Below are positions 27,900 to 37,279 of a stretch of DNA of 64,000 nucleotides, piece by piece (position 1 is the stretch's first letter; every line of letters begins with the position of its first letter). The notes under the pieces are model-generated. The model was not told the DNA's origin and searched no databases. It was given only the letters and a program-made list of their open reading frames with translations. This DNA is from Collinsella tanakaei (GTDB lineage Bacteria; Actinomycetota; Coriobacteriia; Coriobacteriales; Coriobacteriaceae), in assembly GCF_016900375.1 (NCBI RefSeq), contig NZ_JACJKB010000008.1:1-64000 (forward strand), written 5' to 3'. Position numbers and translations under genes: made by a program.

Positions 27900-29372
27900 T
27901 TGCCTACGGGTAGCTTGAAGGAAAGAACGATCGGCTCGCTGTTCTGGAAGCTGTTCGAGCAGGGCGGTGCGGCGGCCATCACGCTCATCGTCCAGATCGT
28001 CATGGCGCGCATCCTCGCGCCGGACGAGTTCGGCATGCTCGCCATCATGCTGGTGTTCGTGAACATCGGCAACGTGGTCGTGCAGTCGGGCCTGAACACG
28101 GCGGTCATCCAGGCGCCCGACATCACCGAGCGCGACTACTCGACCGTCTTCTGGATGTGCTTCGTCGTCTCGCTCGTGCTGTATGCGTTCGTGTTCTTCC
28201 TGGCACCGGTCGTGGCGGCGTTCTACGCCATGCCCGCGATCGTGGCGCCCCTGCGCGTGCTCGTGCTCGTGCTGATCGTGAACTCCTACAACTCCATCCA
28301 GGAGGCGATCGTCGCCCGCCAGCTCGAGTTCTTCAAGACATTTCGCTCCACGGTGACGGCCGCCGTGGTGTCGGGCAGCATCGGCATCGGCGTGGCGCTC
28401 GCCGGCGGCGGCATCTGGGCGCTCGTGGTCCAGCAGCTGCTCTACCAGCTGTGCAAGTGCATCGTCCTGGCGGCTCAGGTTCCCTGGAAACCGCATCTGG
28501 TGTTCGAGCGCGCGCGTGCGGTCCGCCTGTTTCGCTTCGGTTGGAAGCTTCTGGCCTCGGGCCTGCTCGACCAGATGTACCAGAGCCTGTCCGACCTGAT
28601 CATCGGCAAGCTCTTCAACAGCACGCAGCTGGGGTACGTCTCGCAGGGCAAGAAGTACCCGCAGGCCCTCGGCACCGTGCTCGACGGCGCGGTGCAGCCC
28701 GTCATGCTGTCGGCCGTGGCCCATGTGCAGGACGACCGCGCCCGGGTTCGCCGCCTCGTGCGCCGCGCGCTCAAGACGAGCACGTTTTTCATCATGCCCG
28801 CCATGACGCTCTTCGCGGTGGCCGCCGAGCCGCTCGTGACGCTGCTGCTGGGCGAGAAATGGGTCGCCTGCGTGCCCTACCTGCAGGTCTACTGCTTCGT
28901 GTACGGGCTGCTTCCCATCCACAGCACGAACCTCCAGGCGTTCAACGGCGTCGGCCGCAGCGATCTGTTTTTGAAGCTCGAGGTAGTCAAGAAGATCATC
29001 GGCCTGGTCATCCTCTGCTTTGCCGCTTTCGTGCTGCACGACCTCACCGCCATCGTGTTCGGCTATGCCGTGAGCGGAGTCATCTGCACCTTCGTGAACG
29101 CCTCGCCGAGCAAGCGCGTGCTCGGCTATGCCTATAGCGAGCAGCTGCGCGACATCGCGCCCGCGTTCGCGCTGTCGATCGTCTGCGGCCTCGCCGTGTA
29201 CCCCATCTCGTGGCTGGGGCTGCATGAGATCCCGACGATCGCGCTCATGTGCGTCGCCATGATGGTGCTGTACCTGGTGCTCGCCAAGCTCCTTCGGGTG
29301 GAGGAGCTGACGTATCTGCTCAACACGCTCAAAGGCATGCGCGGCGGCCGTTCGGGCGCCGATGCGCGCTGA
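27900..29372 (+). CDS. Polysaccharide flippase (Wzx / MATE-like, lipopolysaccharide biosynthesis family)
   Basis: 490 residues if translation begins at the TTG at 27900, which fits the GGAAAGG site at 27884-27890; TTG codons at 27891 and 27894 are alternatives. About fourteen hydrophobic helices, beginning with SLKERTIGSLFWKLFEQGG, typical of MOP-superfamily exporters of lipid-linked oligosaccharides (MviM/Wzx type). It would flip the repeat unit built by the surrounding glycosyltransferases across the cytoplasmic membrane. No Wzy-like polymerase is obvious, although the 702-residue membrane protein at 31955 could have a related job. Confidence 0.87.
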   Translation: MPTGSLKERTIGSLFWKLFEQGGAAAITLIVQIVMARILAPDEFGMLAIMLVFVNIGNVVVQSGLNTAVIQAPDITERDYSTVFWMCFVVSLVLYAFVFFLAPVVAAFYAMPAIVAPLRVLVLVLIVNSYNSIQEAIVARQLEFFKTFRSTVTAAVVSGSIGIGVALAGGGIWALVVQQLLYQLCKCIVLAAQVPWKPHLVFERARAVRLFRFGWKLLASGLLDQMYQSLSDLIIGKLFNSTQLGYVSQGKKYPQALGTVLDGAVQPVMLSAVAHVQDDRARVRRLVRRALKTSTFFIMPAMTLFAVAAEPLVTLLLGEKWVACVPYLQVYCFVYGLLPIHSTNLQAFNGVGRSDLFLKLEVVKKIIGLVILCFAAFVLHDLTAIVFGYAVSGVICTFVNASPSKRVLGYAYSEQLRDIAPAFALSIVCGLAVYPISWLGLHEIPTIALMCVAMMVLYLVLAKLLRVEELTYLLNTLKGMRGGRSGADAR

Positions 29373-29412
29373 GGCGTATGATAGGGGCCAACCCGCAACG
29401 ACAGGAGACGTT

Positions 29413-30522
29413 ATGCCTGACGAGAGAATTCTGGTAACCCGTTCCTCGATGCCGACACTCGAGGAGTATGTGAACGAGATCGCCCCGCTGTGGGATTCGC
29501 ACTTCCTGACGAACATGGGCGAGAAGCATCAGCAGCTCGAGCGCGACCTTCTGAGCTATCTCGACGTCGACAACATCACGCTGTTCGTGAACGGCCACAA
29601 CGCCCTCGAGTGCGTGCTCGAGGCCATGGACCTGCACGGCAAGGTCATCACGACGCCCTTCACCTTCGCCTCGACCACGCACGCCATCGTGCGCAAGGGC
29701 CTCACGCCGGTGTTCGCCGACATCAGGCCCGATAACTACACGCTCGACCCCGCCAAGATCGAGGAGCTGATCGACGGCGAGACGACGGCCATCCTGCCGG
29801 TGCATGTGTACGGCAACCTGTGCGACGTCGAGGCGATCCAGGACATCGCCGCGCGCCATGGCCTCAAGGTGATCTACGACGCGGCGCATGCCTTCGGCGT
29901 GCGCAAGAACGGCGTCAGCTCGGCGATGTTCGGCGATGCGTCGATGTTCTCGTTCCACGCCACCAAGGTTTTCAACACCATCGAGGGCGGCGCGGTGTGC
30001 TACCGCGACCACGACCTCAAGGAGAAGCTCGACCACTGGAAGAACTTCGGCATCTCGGGACTCGAGGAGGTCGAGTACGCCGGCGGCAACGCGAAGATGA
30101 ACGAGTTCTGCGCGGCGATGGGCGTGTGCAACCTGCGCCATCTGCCCGACGAGATCGCCAAGCGCAAGCTCGTGGCCGAGCGCTACTGGGACAACCTCGA
30201 GGACGTGCCCGGCATCGTGGTGCACCGTCCGGCGGAGGGCATCGAGTCCAATTACTGCTATCTGCCCGTGGTGTTCGAGGACGAGTTCGGCGCCACCCGC
30301 GACGACGTGTACGCCGCCCTGCGCGCCCAGGATATCTTCGCGCGCAAGTACTTCTATCCGCTCACGACGCAGTTCGACTGCTACCGCGGTCGCTTCGATT
30401 CGTACGAGACGCCCATCGCGGCCCATGTGTCGACCCACGTGCTCACGTTGCCGATGTTCGCCGACCTGACGATGGAGCAGGTTGACCGCATCTGCGCCAT
30501 CGTCCGTTCCTGCGCCCGCTAA
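29413..30522 (+). CDS. DegT/DnrJ/EryC1/StrS-family sugar aminotransferase
   Basis: 369 residues. PLP-fold protein with the sequence VIYDAAHAFGVRKNG for cofactor ring contact and the lysine in SFHATKVFNTIEGG, the usual internal aldimine site. NGHNALECVLEAM and TPFTFASTTHAIVRKGLTPVFADI are typical. The family transfers amino groups to keto sugars bound to nucleotides, here presumably for an aminodeoxyhexose in the polysaccharide. AGGAGA precedes the ATG. Three bases after the stop a 73-bp-arm palindrome begins. Confidence 0.9.
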   Translation: MPDERILVTRSSMPTLEEYVNEIAPLWDSHFLTNMGEKHQQLERDLLSYLDVDNITLFVNGHNALECVLEAMDLHGKVITTPFTFASTTHAIVRKGLTPVFADIRPDNYTLDPAKIEELIDGETTAILPVHVYGNLCDVEAIQDIAARHGLKVIYDAAHAFGVRKNGVSSAMFGDASMFSFHATKVFNTIEGGAVCYRDHDLKEKLDHWKNFGISGLEEVEYAGGNAKMNEFCAAMGVCNLRHLPDEIAKRKLVAERYWDNLEDVPGIVVHRPAEGIESNYCYLPVVFEDEFGATRDDVYAALRAQDIFARKYFYPLTTQFDCYRGRFDSYETPIAAHVSTHVLTLPMFADLTMEQVDRICAIVRSCAR

Positions 30523-30525
30523 CAG

Positions 30526-30684
30526 CTTGGCCTCTCTGGGGACGTAGCCGGAAGGCGCCAGGGCGTGAAAAGGGGACAGGGGTTATTTCACATGGGACGG
30601 CGATTGCGCCTGTCCCATGTGAAATAACCCCTGTCCCCTTTTCACGCCCTGGCGCCTTCCGGCTACGTCCCCAGAGAGGCCAAG
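30526..30684. repeat. Perfect 73-bp-arm palindrome (R3 outer, R2-like inner)
   Basis: Arms 30526-30598 and 30612-30684 match without error around a 13-bp centre. The outer part is the R3 unit (GGCCTCTCTGGGGACGTAGC then CGGAAGGCGCCA). The inner part has GAAAAGGGGACAGGGGTTAT followed by TTCACATGGGAC, related to R2. The structure suggests one repeat inserted within another. Confidence 0.9.
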
Positions 30685-30697
30685 GCCCGCGGATACC

Positions 30698-30729
30698 AAA
30701 AAGCGCCCCGGTGCTGCCGGGGCGCTTTT
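30698..30729 (-). terminator. Terminator of the NlpC/P60 gene
   Basis: AAGCGCCCC pairs with GGGGCGCTT. On the - strand the stem is followed by TTTTT-like bases, and it lies 20 bp after the stop codon of the gene at 30750. Confidence 0.8.
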
Positions 30730-30749
30730 GCGTTGCGTTGCGGTGGCGG

Positions 30750-31796
30750 TTAGTTCGCGTGGATGGGGGAGCCGCCGCCGAGGAAGCCTTGGTCGCCGTC
30801 GAGCGGGCTGATGCAGACGCCGACCTTGACGCCATCGACCCAGTGGCCGGAGGAGTGGATGATCTCGCGGACACCGGTCTCCTCGTTCACACCGAGGTAG
30901 ATGGCGGCGTGGCGCAGGTTATCCCAGCTGGGGTTGGTGCCGTAGCCGAAGAACACGATATCGCCCGGCTCGAGCTCGTCCTTGCTGTACTTGAGCAGAC
31001 CGCGCTCGCGCAGCCACTTGGACTGGGCGTTGAAGGAGCTGTCGGCCATGGACTCCCAGAGCTGGTAGCCCGCCTCGTTGTACACCCAGTAGGTGAAGCC
31101 GTCGCAGCTGAACTCGTTGGGGCCGAGGCCGGCGTGCTTATAGGGGCAGCCGAGCTTGCTCTCGGCGATGGAGATGATACGGGCCTCTTCGGCGGTCACG
31201 TCGGCGGGAAGATCGACAACGATTTCGCCGGTAACCTTGTCGAACTCGATCTCGACGCCGTTGACGATGTGCTTGCCGAGGAGCATCCAGCCGAAGGTCA
31301 TGTCGTAGTAGACGGTCTTGGTGCCGCCTTCGCCATCGGGGACGACCTGGAAGCCCTTCAGCATCTCGCCGGTGATGGTGTCGAAGTACCAGCGGTGCTC
31401 CTTGTTGTCGATGGGAGAGACGCGGACGTCCTCGCCGTAGACCATGTGGCCGTTCTTGTCGTAGCGGACCCACTTGAGCTGGTTGGGGATGAGCACGTCC
31501 TTATCGAAGGCCAGGGTGCCATCAATGTCGAACCAGTACCAGGCGTTGGTCTCGGGGTCGTAGACCTCCTTGTACTTCGCCTGGACACCGTAGTCGTACC
31601 AGTACATCTCGCCGTCGTCGGCGCGCGTCCAGCCGTTGTAGCCGGGGTGGTTCGCAACCTCGCTATCGGCGATCACGTTTTCCGCGCCGCAGTCAACAGC
31701 CAAGGCAGGGGCGGGCGCGGCCATGAGGGCGCACGCGATTCCGGCGCCCGCGAGAAGCGGGGCGAAGGTCAGCTTGGCGTTGCGGTTGTTCTTCAT
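30750..31796 (-). CDS. Secreted NlpC/P60 peptidoglycan hydrolase with cell-wall-binding repeats
   Basis: 348 residues from the ATG at 31796, which has GGAGG just upstream; the longer reading frame has no support. Signal peptide: basic MKNNRNAK, hydrophobic AGAGIACALMAAPAPALA. Residues 40-210 hold aromatic, Gly/Asp-rich repeats (WYWFDIDGTLAFDKD, WVRYDKNGHMVYGED, RWYFDTITGEMLKG) of the choline/glucan-binding type, related to those at 35037. The C-terminal papain-like domain has C231 (SCDGFTYW) and H296 (RHAAIYLG). It would cut stem peptides of peptidoglycan outside the cell. It is encoded alone, opposite in direction to the sugar genes. Confidence 0.9.
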   Translation of the reverse strand: MKNNRNAKLTFAPLLAGAGIACALMAAPAPALAVDCGAENVIADSEVANHPGYNGWTRADDGEMYWYDYGVQAKYKEVYDPETNAWYWFDIDGTLAFDKDVLIPNQLKWVRYDKNGHMVYGEDVRVSPIDNKEHRWYFDTITGEMLKGFQVVPDGEGGTKTVYYDMTFGWMLLGKHIVNGVEIEFDKVTGEIVVDLPADVTAEEARIISIAESKLGCPYKHAGLGPNEFSCDGFTYWVYNEAGYQLWESMADSSFNAQSKWLRERGLLKYSKDELEPGDIVFFGYGTNPSWDNLRHAAIYLGVNEETGVREIIHSSGHWVDGVKVGVCISPLDGDQGFLGGGSPIHAN

Positions 31797-31954
31797 GCAG
31801 CCTCCAAATGGTTCGGGCTTCATTCCTAATCGTCCATGATACCCGTCTGTGACCTTGATGACCCCCTTCACGGCGGGGAACCTCCGCGTCCTCACGATTT
31901 CTGTGCAGGTTATAATCGGGCGTACCATCTGTTTCATCTATTCGGGAAGGGCTT

Positions 31955-34063
31955 ATGCTCCACCTCGCTATCTCCTGCCTTGCCGCCATCGTCATCCTCA
32001 TGCTTCCGGGCTGGCTCGCCGTGCGCGCCATCGGCACGCGCCCCGTCGTCGCGACGATGCTTGCCCCCGCCGTCTCGATCGCGCTGTATGGCGTGCTTGG
32101 AACGGCATATGCCCTCGTGGGTATCCCGAGCGGCCCGCTCACGCTCTTCGCCGCCCCAACCGCGCTGCTTGCCGTGGTCGCGCTGGTCTGCCTTCGCGTC
32201 CGCGGCGCCCGCCGCGAAGATGCGCCGGCGGGCGCCCATGCGCGTGCGGTGCCCGGGCGCGCCATCCCCGTCGCAAAGCGCGCCTTCACGGTTGCCGGGC
32301 GCGACATCTCCTGGTTGACGCTGGCCGCCATCGTCGCGGTGGCTGTCGGAATCGTCACCTGCTGCACGGTGTTTTTGCCGAGTCTGGGCGATCCCGAGGC
32401 CTTCTCGCAGAACTACGACAACGCCTTCCACCTGAGCCGCGTGCGCACCTTCATGGACACCGGGGTCTTCAGCTCGCTTGCGGGCGGCTTCTATCCTTCC
32501 GCCTGGCACTGCCTCGTCGCCCTCATCGGCACCTCGACCGCGGCGTCGGTGCCCCTGGCGGTCAACGCCTCGCTCGTTACCATCGAGGGCGTCGCCTACC
32601 CGCTGAGCATGGTGGCCCTGCTCGCCGCCCTGTTCCCCGACCGGCCGAAGCGCGTGGTCCTCGGTGCGCTCGCGTGCACGGCCATCGCGTACTTCCCCTG
32701 GCGCATCATGCTGTTCGGACCGCTCTATCCCAACGTGCTGTCGTTCTCGCTCATGCCGGCCGTCGTCGGCCTATTCGTCGTCATGGTGCAGCGCGAGACC
32801 GAGCGCGCGGCCCGTATCCGCGCCGCCGTGCTGTTCGTGGTAGGCGGCGTGTCGCTGGCTATCGCGCAGCCCAACGGCGTGTTCTCGGCGGGCGTGTTCC
32901 TGATCCCGTTTTGCCTGTACGCCGCCGGCACGTATGCGCGCGCGGCGTGGCGGGGGAGGGCTGGCGTGCTCGTGGCAATCGCGGCGGCGCTCGCGGTCGG
33001 GGCTGCCATTGCCGCCATCTGGGTCGGCCTGCTCCACGTGCCGTTCTTCGACGCTATCGTCACCTATCCGCGCGACACGCCGCTCAACGTGGAGGACGCC
33101 TGCAGATGGGCCCTTCACTTCTCGTATGTCATTCAGCGCCCCCAGTACATGGCGGGCTGGCTCGTCGTGTTCGGCAGCCTCTTCCTGCTGCTCGAGCGCC
33201 GGCGCCGCTGGATCGTCTTCGGCTATGGCCTGACCGCCCTGCTGTTCGTCATCTCCATCAGCGTGGGCGGGCGCCTGCGCGAGGTGTTCACCGGTTTTTG
33301 GTACAACGACTACCATCGCATGGCAGCTGCGGCGAGCGTGTTCGCGATCGTTCCGCTCGCGGTTGCCCTCGACTACGTGGTCTCGGCGATCTTCTTCGTG
33401 TTCCGCAAGATCTCGCACGATGCCGCGGGTCGCATCACGCGTCCCGCCGGCGTCGTTGCCGGCGTGCTCATCTGCGCCGTGCTCACCTTCATGTATGTCC
33501 TGAACAGCAACCCGGTGTCGTTTCTGCCCGATGAACGTAGGTCGTACGCCTACGACGCCGTGATGTACGAGATGCGCGACATGTACGGCATCGGCGAGAA
33601 CGGCGAGACCGGTCCGCTCGAGCAGGAGGAGCGCGATTTTCTTGATCGCGTCGTCGACGAGGTGGGCACCGAGGCGATGATCGTGAACCAGCCCTATGAC
33701 GGCAGCGTGTTCGGCTATGCGATCGACGATTTGAACCTTCTGTTCAAGCAGTACAACCCGATGGACGACGAGGCGTCGACGACCGTGCGGCTGCGCGGCC
33801 TGGCCGTTGCGGGAAGCCCCTCGGTCCAGGAGGCCTTCGAGGAGCTCGACGCGGCCTACGTGCTGCAGCTCGATCAGGGCAGGGGACCGGCCGACATGAA
33901 CGAGGACGGCTCGTTCTACCTGAGCGGCTACGGCAAGGAAGGCTGGTGCGGCATCAACCGCATCGAGGACGGCACGCCGGGCTTTACCGTCGTGCTCTCA
34001 GAGGGCGACATGCGCTTGTACCGGGTGGAGGGCGTCGACGTGGCGCCGGAGGATGCTGCCTGA
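31955..34063 (+). CDS. Large polytopic membrane protein, DUF6541-like
   Basis: 702 residues. About fourteen hydrophobic helices occupy roughly residues 1-520, followed by a 180-residue acidic extracellular domain without helices (from about FLPDERRSYAYDAVMYEMRD). Residues with PWRIMLFGPLYPNVLSF and GRLREVFTGFWYNDYHRMAA resemble actinobacterial DUF6541 proteins, which look like GT-C glycosyltransferases or oligosaccharide polymerases. GGGAAGGG precedes the ATG. Placed inside the polysaccharide locus, it could polymerise or attach the repeat unit (inference). It ends in the palindromic terminator at 34134. Confidence 0.75.
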   Translation: MLHLAISCLAAIVILMLPGWLAVRAIGTRPVVATMLAPAVSIALYGVLGTAYALVGIPSGPLTLFAAPTALLAVVALVCLRVRGARREDAPAGAHARAVPGRAIPVAKRAFTVAGRDISWLTLAAIVAVAVGIVTCCTVFLPSLGDPEAFSQNYDNAFHLSRVRTFMDTGVFSSLAGGFYPSAWHCLVALIGTSTAASVPLAVNASLVTIEGVAYPLSMVALLAALFPDRPKRVVLGALACTAIAYFPWRIMLFGPLYPNVLSFSLMPAVVGLFVVMVQRETERAARIRAAVLFVVGGVSLAIAQPNGVFSAGVFLIPFCLYAAGTYARAAWRGRAGVLVAIAAALAVGAAIAAIWVGLLHVPFFDAIVTYPRDTPLNVEDACRWALHFSYVIQRPQYMAGWLVVFGSLFLLLERRRRWIVFGYGLTALLFVISISVGGRLREVFTGFWYNDYHRMAAAASVFAIVPLAVALDYVVSAIFFVFRKISHDAAGRITRPAGVVAGVLICAVLTFMYVLNSNPVSFLPDERRSYAYDAVMYEMRDMYGIGENGETGPLEQEERDFLDRVVDEVGTEAMIVNQPYDGSVFGYAIDDLNLLFKQYNPMDDEASTTVRLRGLAVAGSPSVQEAFEELDAAYVLQLDQGRGPADMNEDGSFYLSGYGKEGWCGINRIEDGTPGFTVVLSEGDMRLYRVEGVDVAPEDAA

Positions 34064-34133
34064 TCGGACAGCGGTCATCCGCTTCAGGGGCGGCCGTCCG
34101 GTACCAAAATGCCGCGCGAGCGGCAACGTTCAC

Positions 34134-34176
34134 AAAGCGGGCCCCGCATCGAGCGCTCGATGCGGGGCCCGCTTTT
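34134..34176. terminator. Perfect bidirectional terminator
   Basis: GCGGGCCCCGCATCGAGC is followed immediately by its exact complement, flanked by AAA and TTTT. It serves the convergent membrane-protein and DJ-1 genes. Confidence 0.9.
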
Positions 34177-34201
34177 GCAAGATGGATTCAGTCGCCTGCG
34201 C

Positions 34202-34780
34202 CTACACCTCGAAGGTGGCGCCCATGAGCTTGGCGAACTCGCGGCAGATCGCGGTGTCGCCCGGCCAGGCGGGAGCGGTCACGAGGTTGCGGTCGACGAC
34301 GGCCTGATCGACATCGACGGGCACATAGGTGCCGCCCGCAAGGGTGATGTCGGGGCCGACGGCGGGATAGGCCGTGGCCTTGTAGCCCTCGAGGACGCCG
34401 GCGGCGGCGAGCACCTGCGGGCCGTGGCAGATGGCGGCGACGGGCTTGCCGTCGGCGAAGAACTCGCGGGTGATTTCGAGGACGCGCTCATTCAGGCGGA
34501 TGTACTCGGGTGCACGACCGCCGGTGATGAATAGGCCCACGTAATCGGCCGTGTCGACGGCGTCGAAATCGGCGGTGAGGGCGAAGTTGTGGCCGCGCAG
34601 CTCGGTGTAAGTCTGCTCGCCGAGGAAGTCGTGGACGGCGGTGGCAACCGTGTCGCCGGCCTTCTTGTCGGGGCAGACGGCGTCGACCTGGTAGCCGAGC
34701 ATGGACAGCGCCTGGAAGGGCACCATGGTCTCGTAATCCTCGGTGAAATCACCGCAGAGCATAAGAACCTTCTTGGTCAT
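34202..34780 (-). CDS. DJ-1/PfpI family protein
   Basis: 192 residues of the class-I glutamine-amidotransferase-like fold. The nucleophilic elbow is [10 protein letters not shown] with C118. An acidic residue that polarises this cysteine ([12 protein letters not shown]... region) and [15 protein letters not shown] are conserved. Members act as deglycases, glyoxalases, chaperones or stress proteins; the exact activity is not predictable. Start: ATG at 34780 with AAAGGAG-like bases upstream on the - strand. It has no apparent link to the neighbouring envelope genes. Confidence 0.87.
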   Translation of the reverse strand: MTKKVLMLCGDFTEDYETMVPFQALSMLGYQVDAVCPDKKAGDTVATAVHDFLGEQTYTELRGHNFALTADFDAVDTADYVGLFITGGRAPEYIRLNERVLEITREFFADGKPVAAICHGPQVLAAAGVLEGYKATAYPAVGPDITLAGGTYVPVDVDQAVVDRNLVTAPAWPGDTAICREFAKLMGATFEV

Positions 34781-35036
34781 TTGCGACTCCTTTCTGTGGG
34801 CGCACGAGTGCCGCTGATGTGCCTACGTTCAACCATACCCCTCATGCGCCAGGTGGTATGCGTCACACCTCGCTTGCGGTTGCCCTGCATAGGCGAACGG
34901 CGGCGAACGGCGTTTGGCATGAGAGGTGTGTGGACTCCCGATGGCGGGTTCCAATAAAAACGGCTGTGTTAGAATGTGGTACGTTCGCGTCCGGATTCAA
35001 TCCGGACGTTTCGTATCTGCAGAAAGGTTTTGAGCT

Positions 35037-36902
35037 ATGGCAGATTGCTCCACATCCTGGTGGCGCCGCAATGCCGTCAAGCTTGCGCTCGCCTCCACAA
35101 TGTCCGTTGGTCTCGCCTTCGGCGCGACCGCCGCGTACGCTACCGAGCCGACCGTTCCCGCCGAGACCCCCGCTGTGACCCTTCTCGAGCCTGCAGTCAT
35201 CTCCGAGACCGAGCAGGTCGAGGCGATCGAGACCGCCACGGTCGAGGAGACCGTCGTCGACGACGTCGCGACCGTGCCCGCCACTGACACGACCGATGTC
35301 GTGACCGGCGGCGCTGCCCTCGAGGGCTCCGTCATCACGACCGAGACCACCGAGGATGTCGACGACACCAAGCAGCCTGCGACCGACGTCGAGGATCAGA
35401 CCGGCGACGCTGCGACCGATGGCGACATCACGACCGCGACCGATCCCGACGAGGGCGAGGAGTCCGAGGAGGAGACCAAGCCCGGTACGGGTGAGGAGGA
35501 GTCCGACCCCACGACCGACCCCGACGAGGAGACCAAGCCCGGCGAGGGCGATCAGTCCGAGGAGGAGAAGCCCGGCGAGGGCGAGGGCGACGACGAGGAG
35601 GACCCCGACACCCCCGATATTCCCGATGGCAAGCCCGAGAGCGGCACCGGCTGGGGCTCCGACTCCGCCGGCAACGCGAACTACTATGAGAACGGCAAGC
35701 TCGTCTGGAGCGTCGACAAGAACGGCAACCGCACCTACTACAAGGACGGCGTGGCGACCAACCCCGACTGCGTGTTCTTCAACGACCCGACGACCGGCAA
35801 GCGCTATTGGTACGAGGGCGGCGAGATCGTCGCGAGCCACTCGTTCTACGATCCCGTGACCAACAACTGGTACTGGGCCGATGCCGACGGCACCATCGCC
35901 CACGGCAAGGACGCCTTCATCCCGAAGGACAGCTCCGTCGACATGGATCGCTTCCTGAACGATGCCGACTACCGCAACGCCAACGGCAAGTGGGTCCGCT
36001 TTGACAACAACTACGTCATGGTCAAGGGCGAGAACTACTACAACGATCACTGGTATTACTTCGATACCACGACCAGCGAGATGGTGAAGCACTTCGCCTA
36101 CGTGACGCCTGCCAACGGCGGCCAGGGCAAGTGGGTCTTCTACGACGAGATCACCGGCCAGATGCTCTACGGCGAGCAGTACAAGACCTCCAACAAGACC
36201 GACAACACGTATCACTGGTACTACCTCAACGACTACACCGGCGCCGTTACCTACGGCTGGTGGACCATTCCCGCCTCCGGCAAGGTCGTCTTCTACGACC
36301 GCGTTCTCGGCTGGATGAAGTACGGTTGGGTCGACACCGGCGACAAGGTGGTCGGCAACAACACCAACTGGCACTTCTTCAACCGCTACACCGGCGAGTG
36401 CATGACCCAGGACGACCGCGGCAACGCCGCCCACGACAGCTGGCTGCGCATGTACGACGGCACGAGCAAGACCGACAAGTACATCTGCGTCGACAAGGAC
36501 AACTTCCGCACGATCATCTTCCAGCGTGTCGGCAACGACTGGGATGTTCTGAAGGTCTTCAAGTGCGGTCTCGGCCGTCCCGATGCCAACATGGGCCGCG
36601 GCACGCAGGAAGGCGTCTGGTACCTGGGCGAGAACGTCCCGTCCTACCCGGTGCCCGACGATCTGTGGCGCGCCAACTACGACCGCATGGAGAACGACAC
36701 CACCTCGGGCGTCCGCTGGAGGATCCACTACATCTGGGACCAGGGCTTCCACGGCACCGTGTACACGAGCTCCATCCCCGCTGAGCAGCAGCTCGAGAAG
36801 TACATCTCCGACGGCTGCGTGCGCCTGCTGGAGGTGGACGCCAAGTGGCTGTGGGACAACTGCGCCAACGGCACGAAGGTCTACATCTGGCGTCGCTACT
36901 AG
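35037..36902 (+). CDS. Secreted L,D-transpeptidase with cell-wall-binding repeats
   Basis: 621 residues. Signal peptide with WWRRNAVK and hydrophobic LALASTMSVGLAFGATAAYA (cleavage near residue 37). Residues 40-200 are a Glu/Asp/Thr-rich spacer with repeated EEE, KPGEG and DPTTDPDEE units. Residues 205-470 hold about eight aromatic repeats (YYENGKLVW, RYWYEGGEIVAS, NWYWADADGTIAHGKD, YDRVLGWMKYGW). The C-terminal YkuD domain has H572 (GFHGT) and C594 in SDGCVRLLEVD. It would form 3-3 cross-links or anchor proteins in peptidoglycan outside the cell. GAAAGG precedes the ATG, and TAGAAT upstream may be a -10 element. Confidence 0.92.
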   Translation: MADCSTSWWRRNAVKLALASTMSVGLAFGATAAYATEPTVPAETPAVTLLEPAVISETEQVEAIETATVEETVVDDVATVPATDTTDVVTGGAALEGSVITTETTEDVDDTKQPATDVEDQTGDAATDGDITTATDPDEGEESEEETKPGTGEEESDPTTDPDEETKPGEGDQSEEEKPGEGEGDDEEDPDTPDIPDGKPESGTGWGSDSAGNANYYENGKLVWSVDKNGNRTYYKDGVATNPDCVFFNDPTTGKRYWYEGGEIVASHSFYDPVTNNWYWADADGTIAHGKDAFIPKDSSVDMDRFLNDADYRNANGKWVRFDNNYVMVKGENYYNDHWYYFDTTTSEMVKHFAYVTPANGGQGKWVFYDEITGQMLYGEQYKTSNKTDNTYHWYYLNDYTGAVTYGWWTIPASGKVVFYDRVLGWMKYGWVDTGDKVVGNNTNWHFFNRYTGECMTQDDRGNAAHDSWLRMYDGTSKTDKYICVDKDNFRTIIFQRVGNDWDVLKVFKCGLGRPDANMGRGTQEGVWYLGENVPSYPVPDDLWRANYDRMENDTTSGVRWRIHYIWDQGFHGTVYTSSIPAEQQLEKYISDGCVRLLEVDAKWLWDNCANGTKVYIWRRY

Positions 36903-36925
36903 GCTCGCCGACAACCTCTGCAACG

Positions 36926-36955
36926 AAGACCCCGCTCCCCGCGGGGTCTTTTTGT
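36926..36955 (+). terminator. Terminator of the L,D-transpeptidase gene
   Basis: AGACCCCGC pairs with GCGGGGTCT over TCCCC and runs into TTTTT. The last T is already the first base of the R5 repeat that follows. Confidence 0.9.
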
Positions 36956-37187
36956 CCACTTTCAGGACGGAGATGTTTTCGGACACCCGGCGGCGCGGGC
37001 CCGCTGGCCCCCTGGGGACGGAGGCGGCTGGCCTCTCTGGGGACGTAGCCGGGAGGCGCCACGCCGTGGACTCCGGCTGACGTCTTCACCGCGGTGGCCG
37101 GCGTGGCGCCTCCCGGCTACGTCCCCAGAGAGGCCAGCCGCCCCGTCCGCCGGGTGTCCGAAAACATCTCCGTCCTGAAAGTGGACA
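36953..37187. repeat. Composite element: R5 - R3 hairpin - inverted R5
   Basis: The outer ends are R5 copies in opposite orientation (36953-36990 and 37147-37187, core TTTCAGGACGGAGATGTTTT). Inside, from about 37025 to 37139, is an R3 hairpin (GGCCTCTCTGGGGACGTAGC with CGGGAGGCGCCACGCC arms). This nested unit fills most of the 377-bp gap before 37280. Confidence 0.85.
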
Positions 37188-37198
37188 AAGGGGAAAGC

Positions 37199-37231
37199 AT
37201 GACAGTGGGACCCGTCCTAATTGTCATACCC
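37199..37231. repeat. R1 repeat (reverse orientation)
   Basis: ATGACAGTGGGACCCGTCCT followed by AATTGTCAT, a variant of the reverse R1 core. It lies directly upstream of the ATP-grasp gene, before its GGGAGGG ribosome site. Confidence 0.7.
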
Positions 37232-37279
37232 TGTGTCATAATGGGGCCTGTCGGTAACCGTTTTGTGGGAGGGTCTGTT

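Noticed and set aside
26664-29516. A 950-codon open frame on the - strand over the glycosyltransferase and flippase genes
   Set aside because: Shadow of the + strand genes; no motif, and it crosses two gene boundaries.
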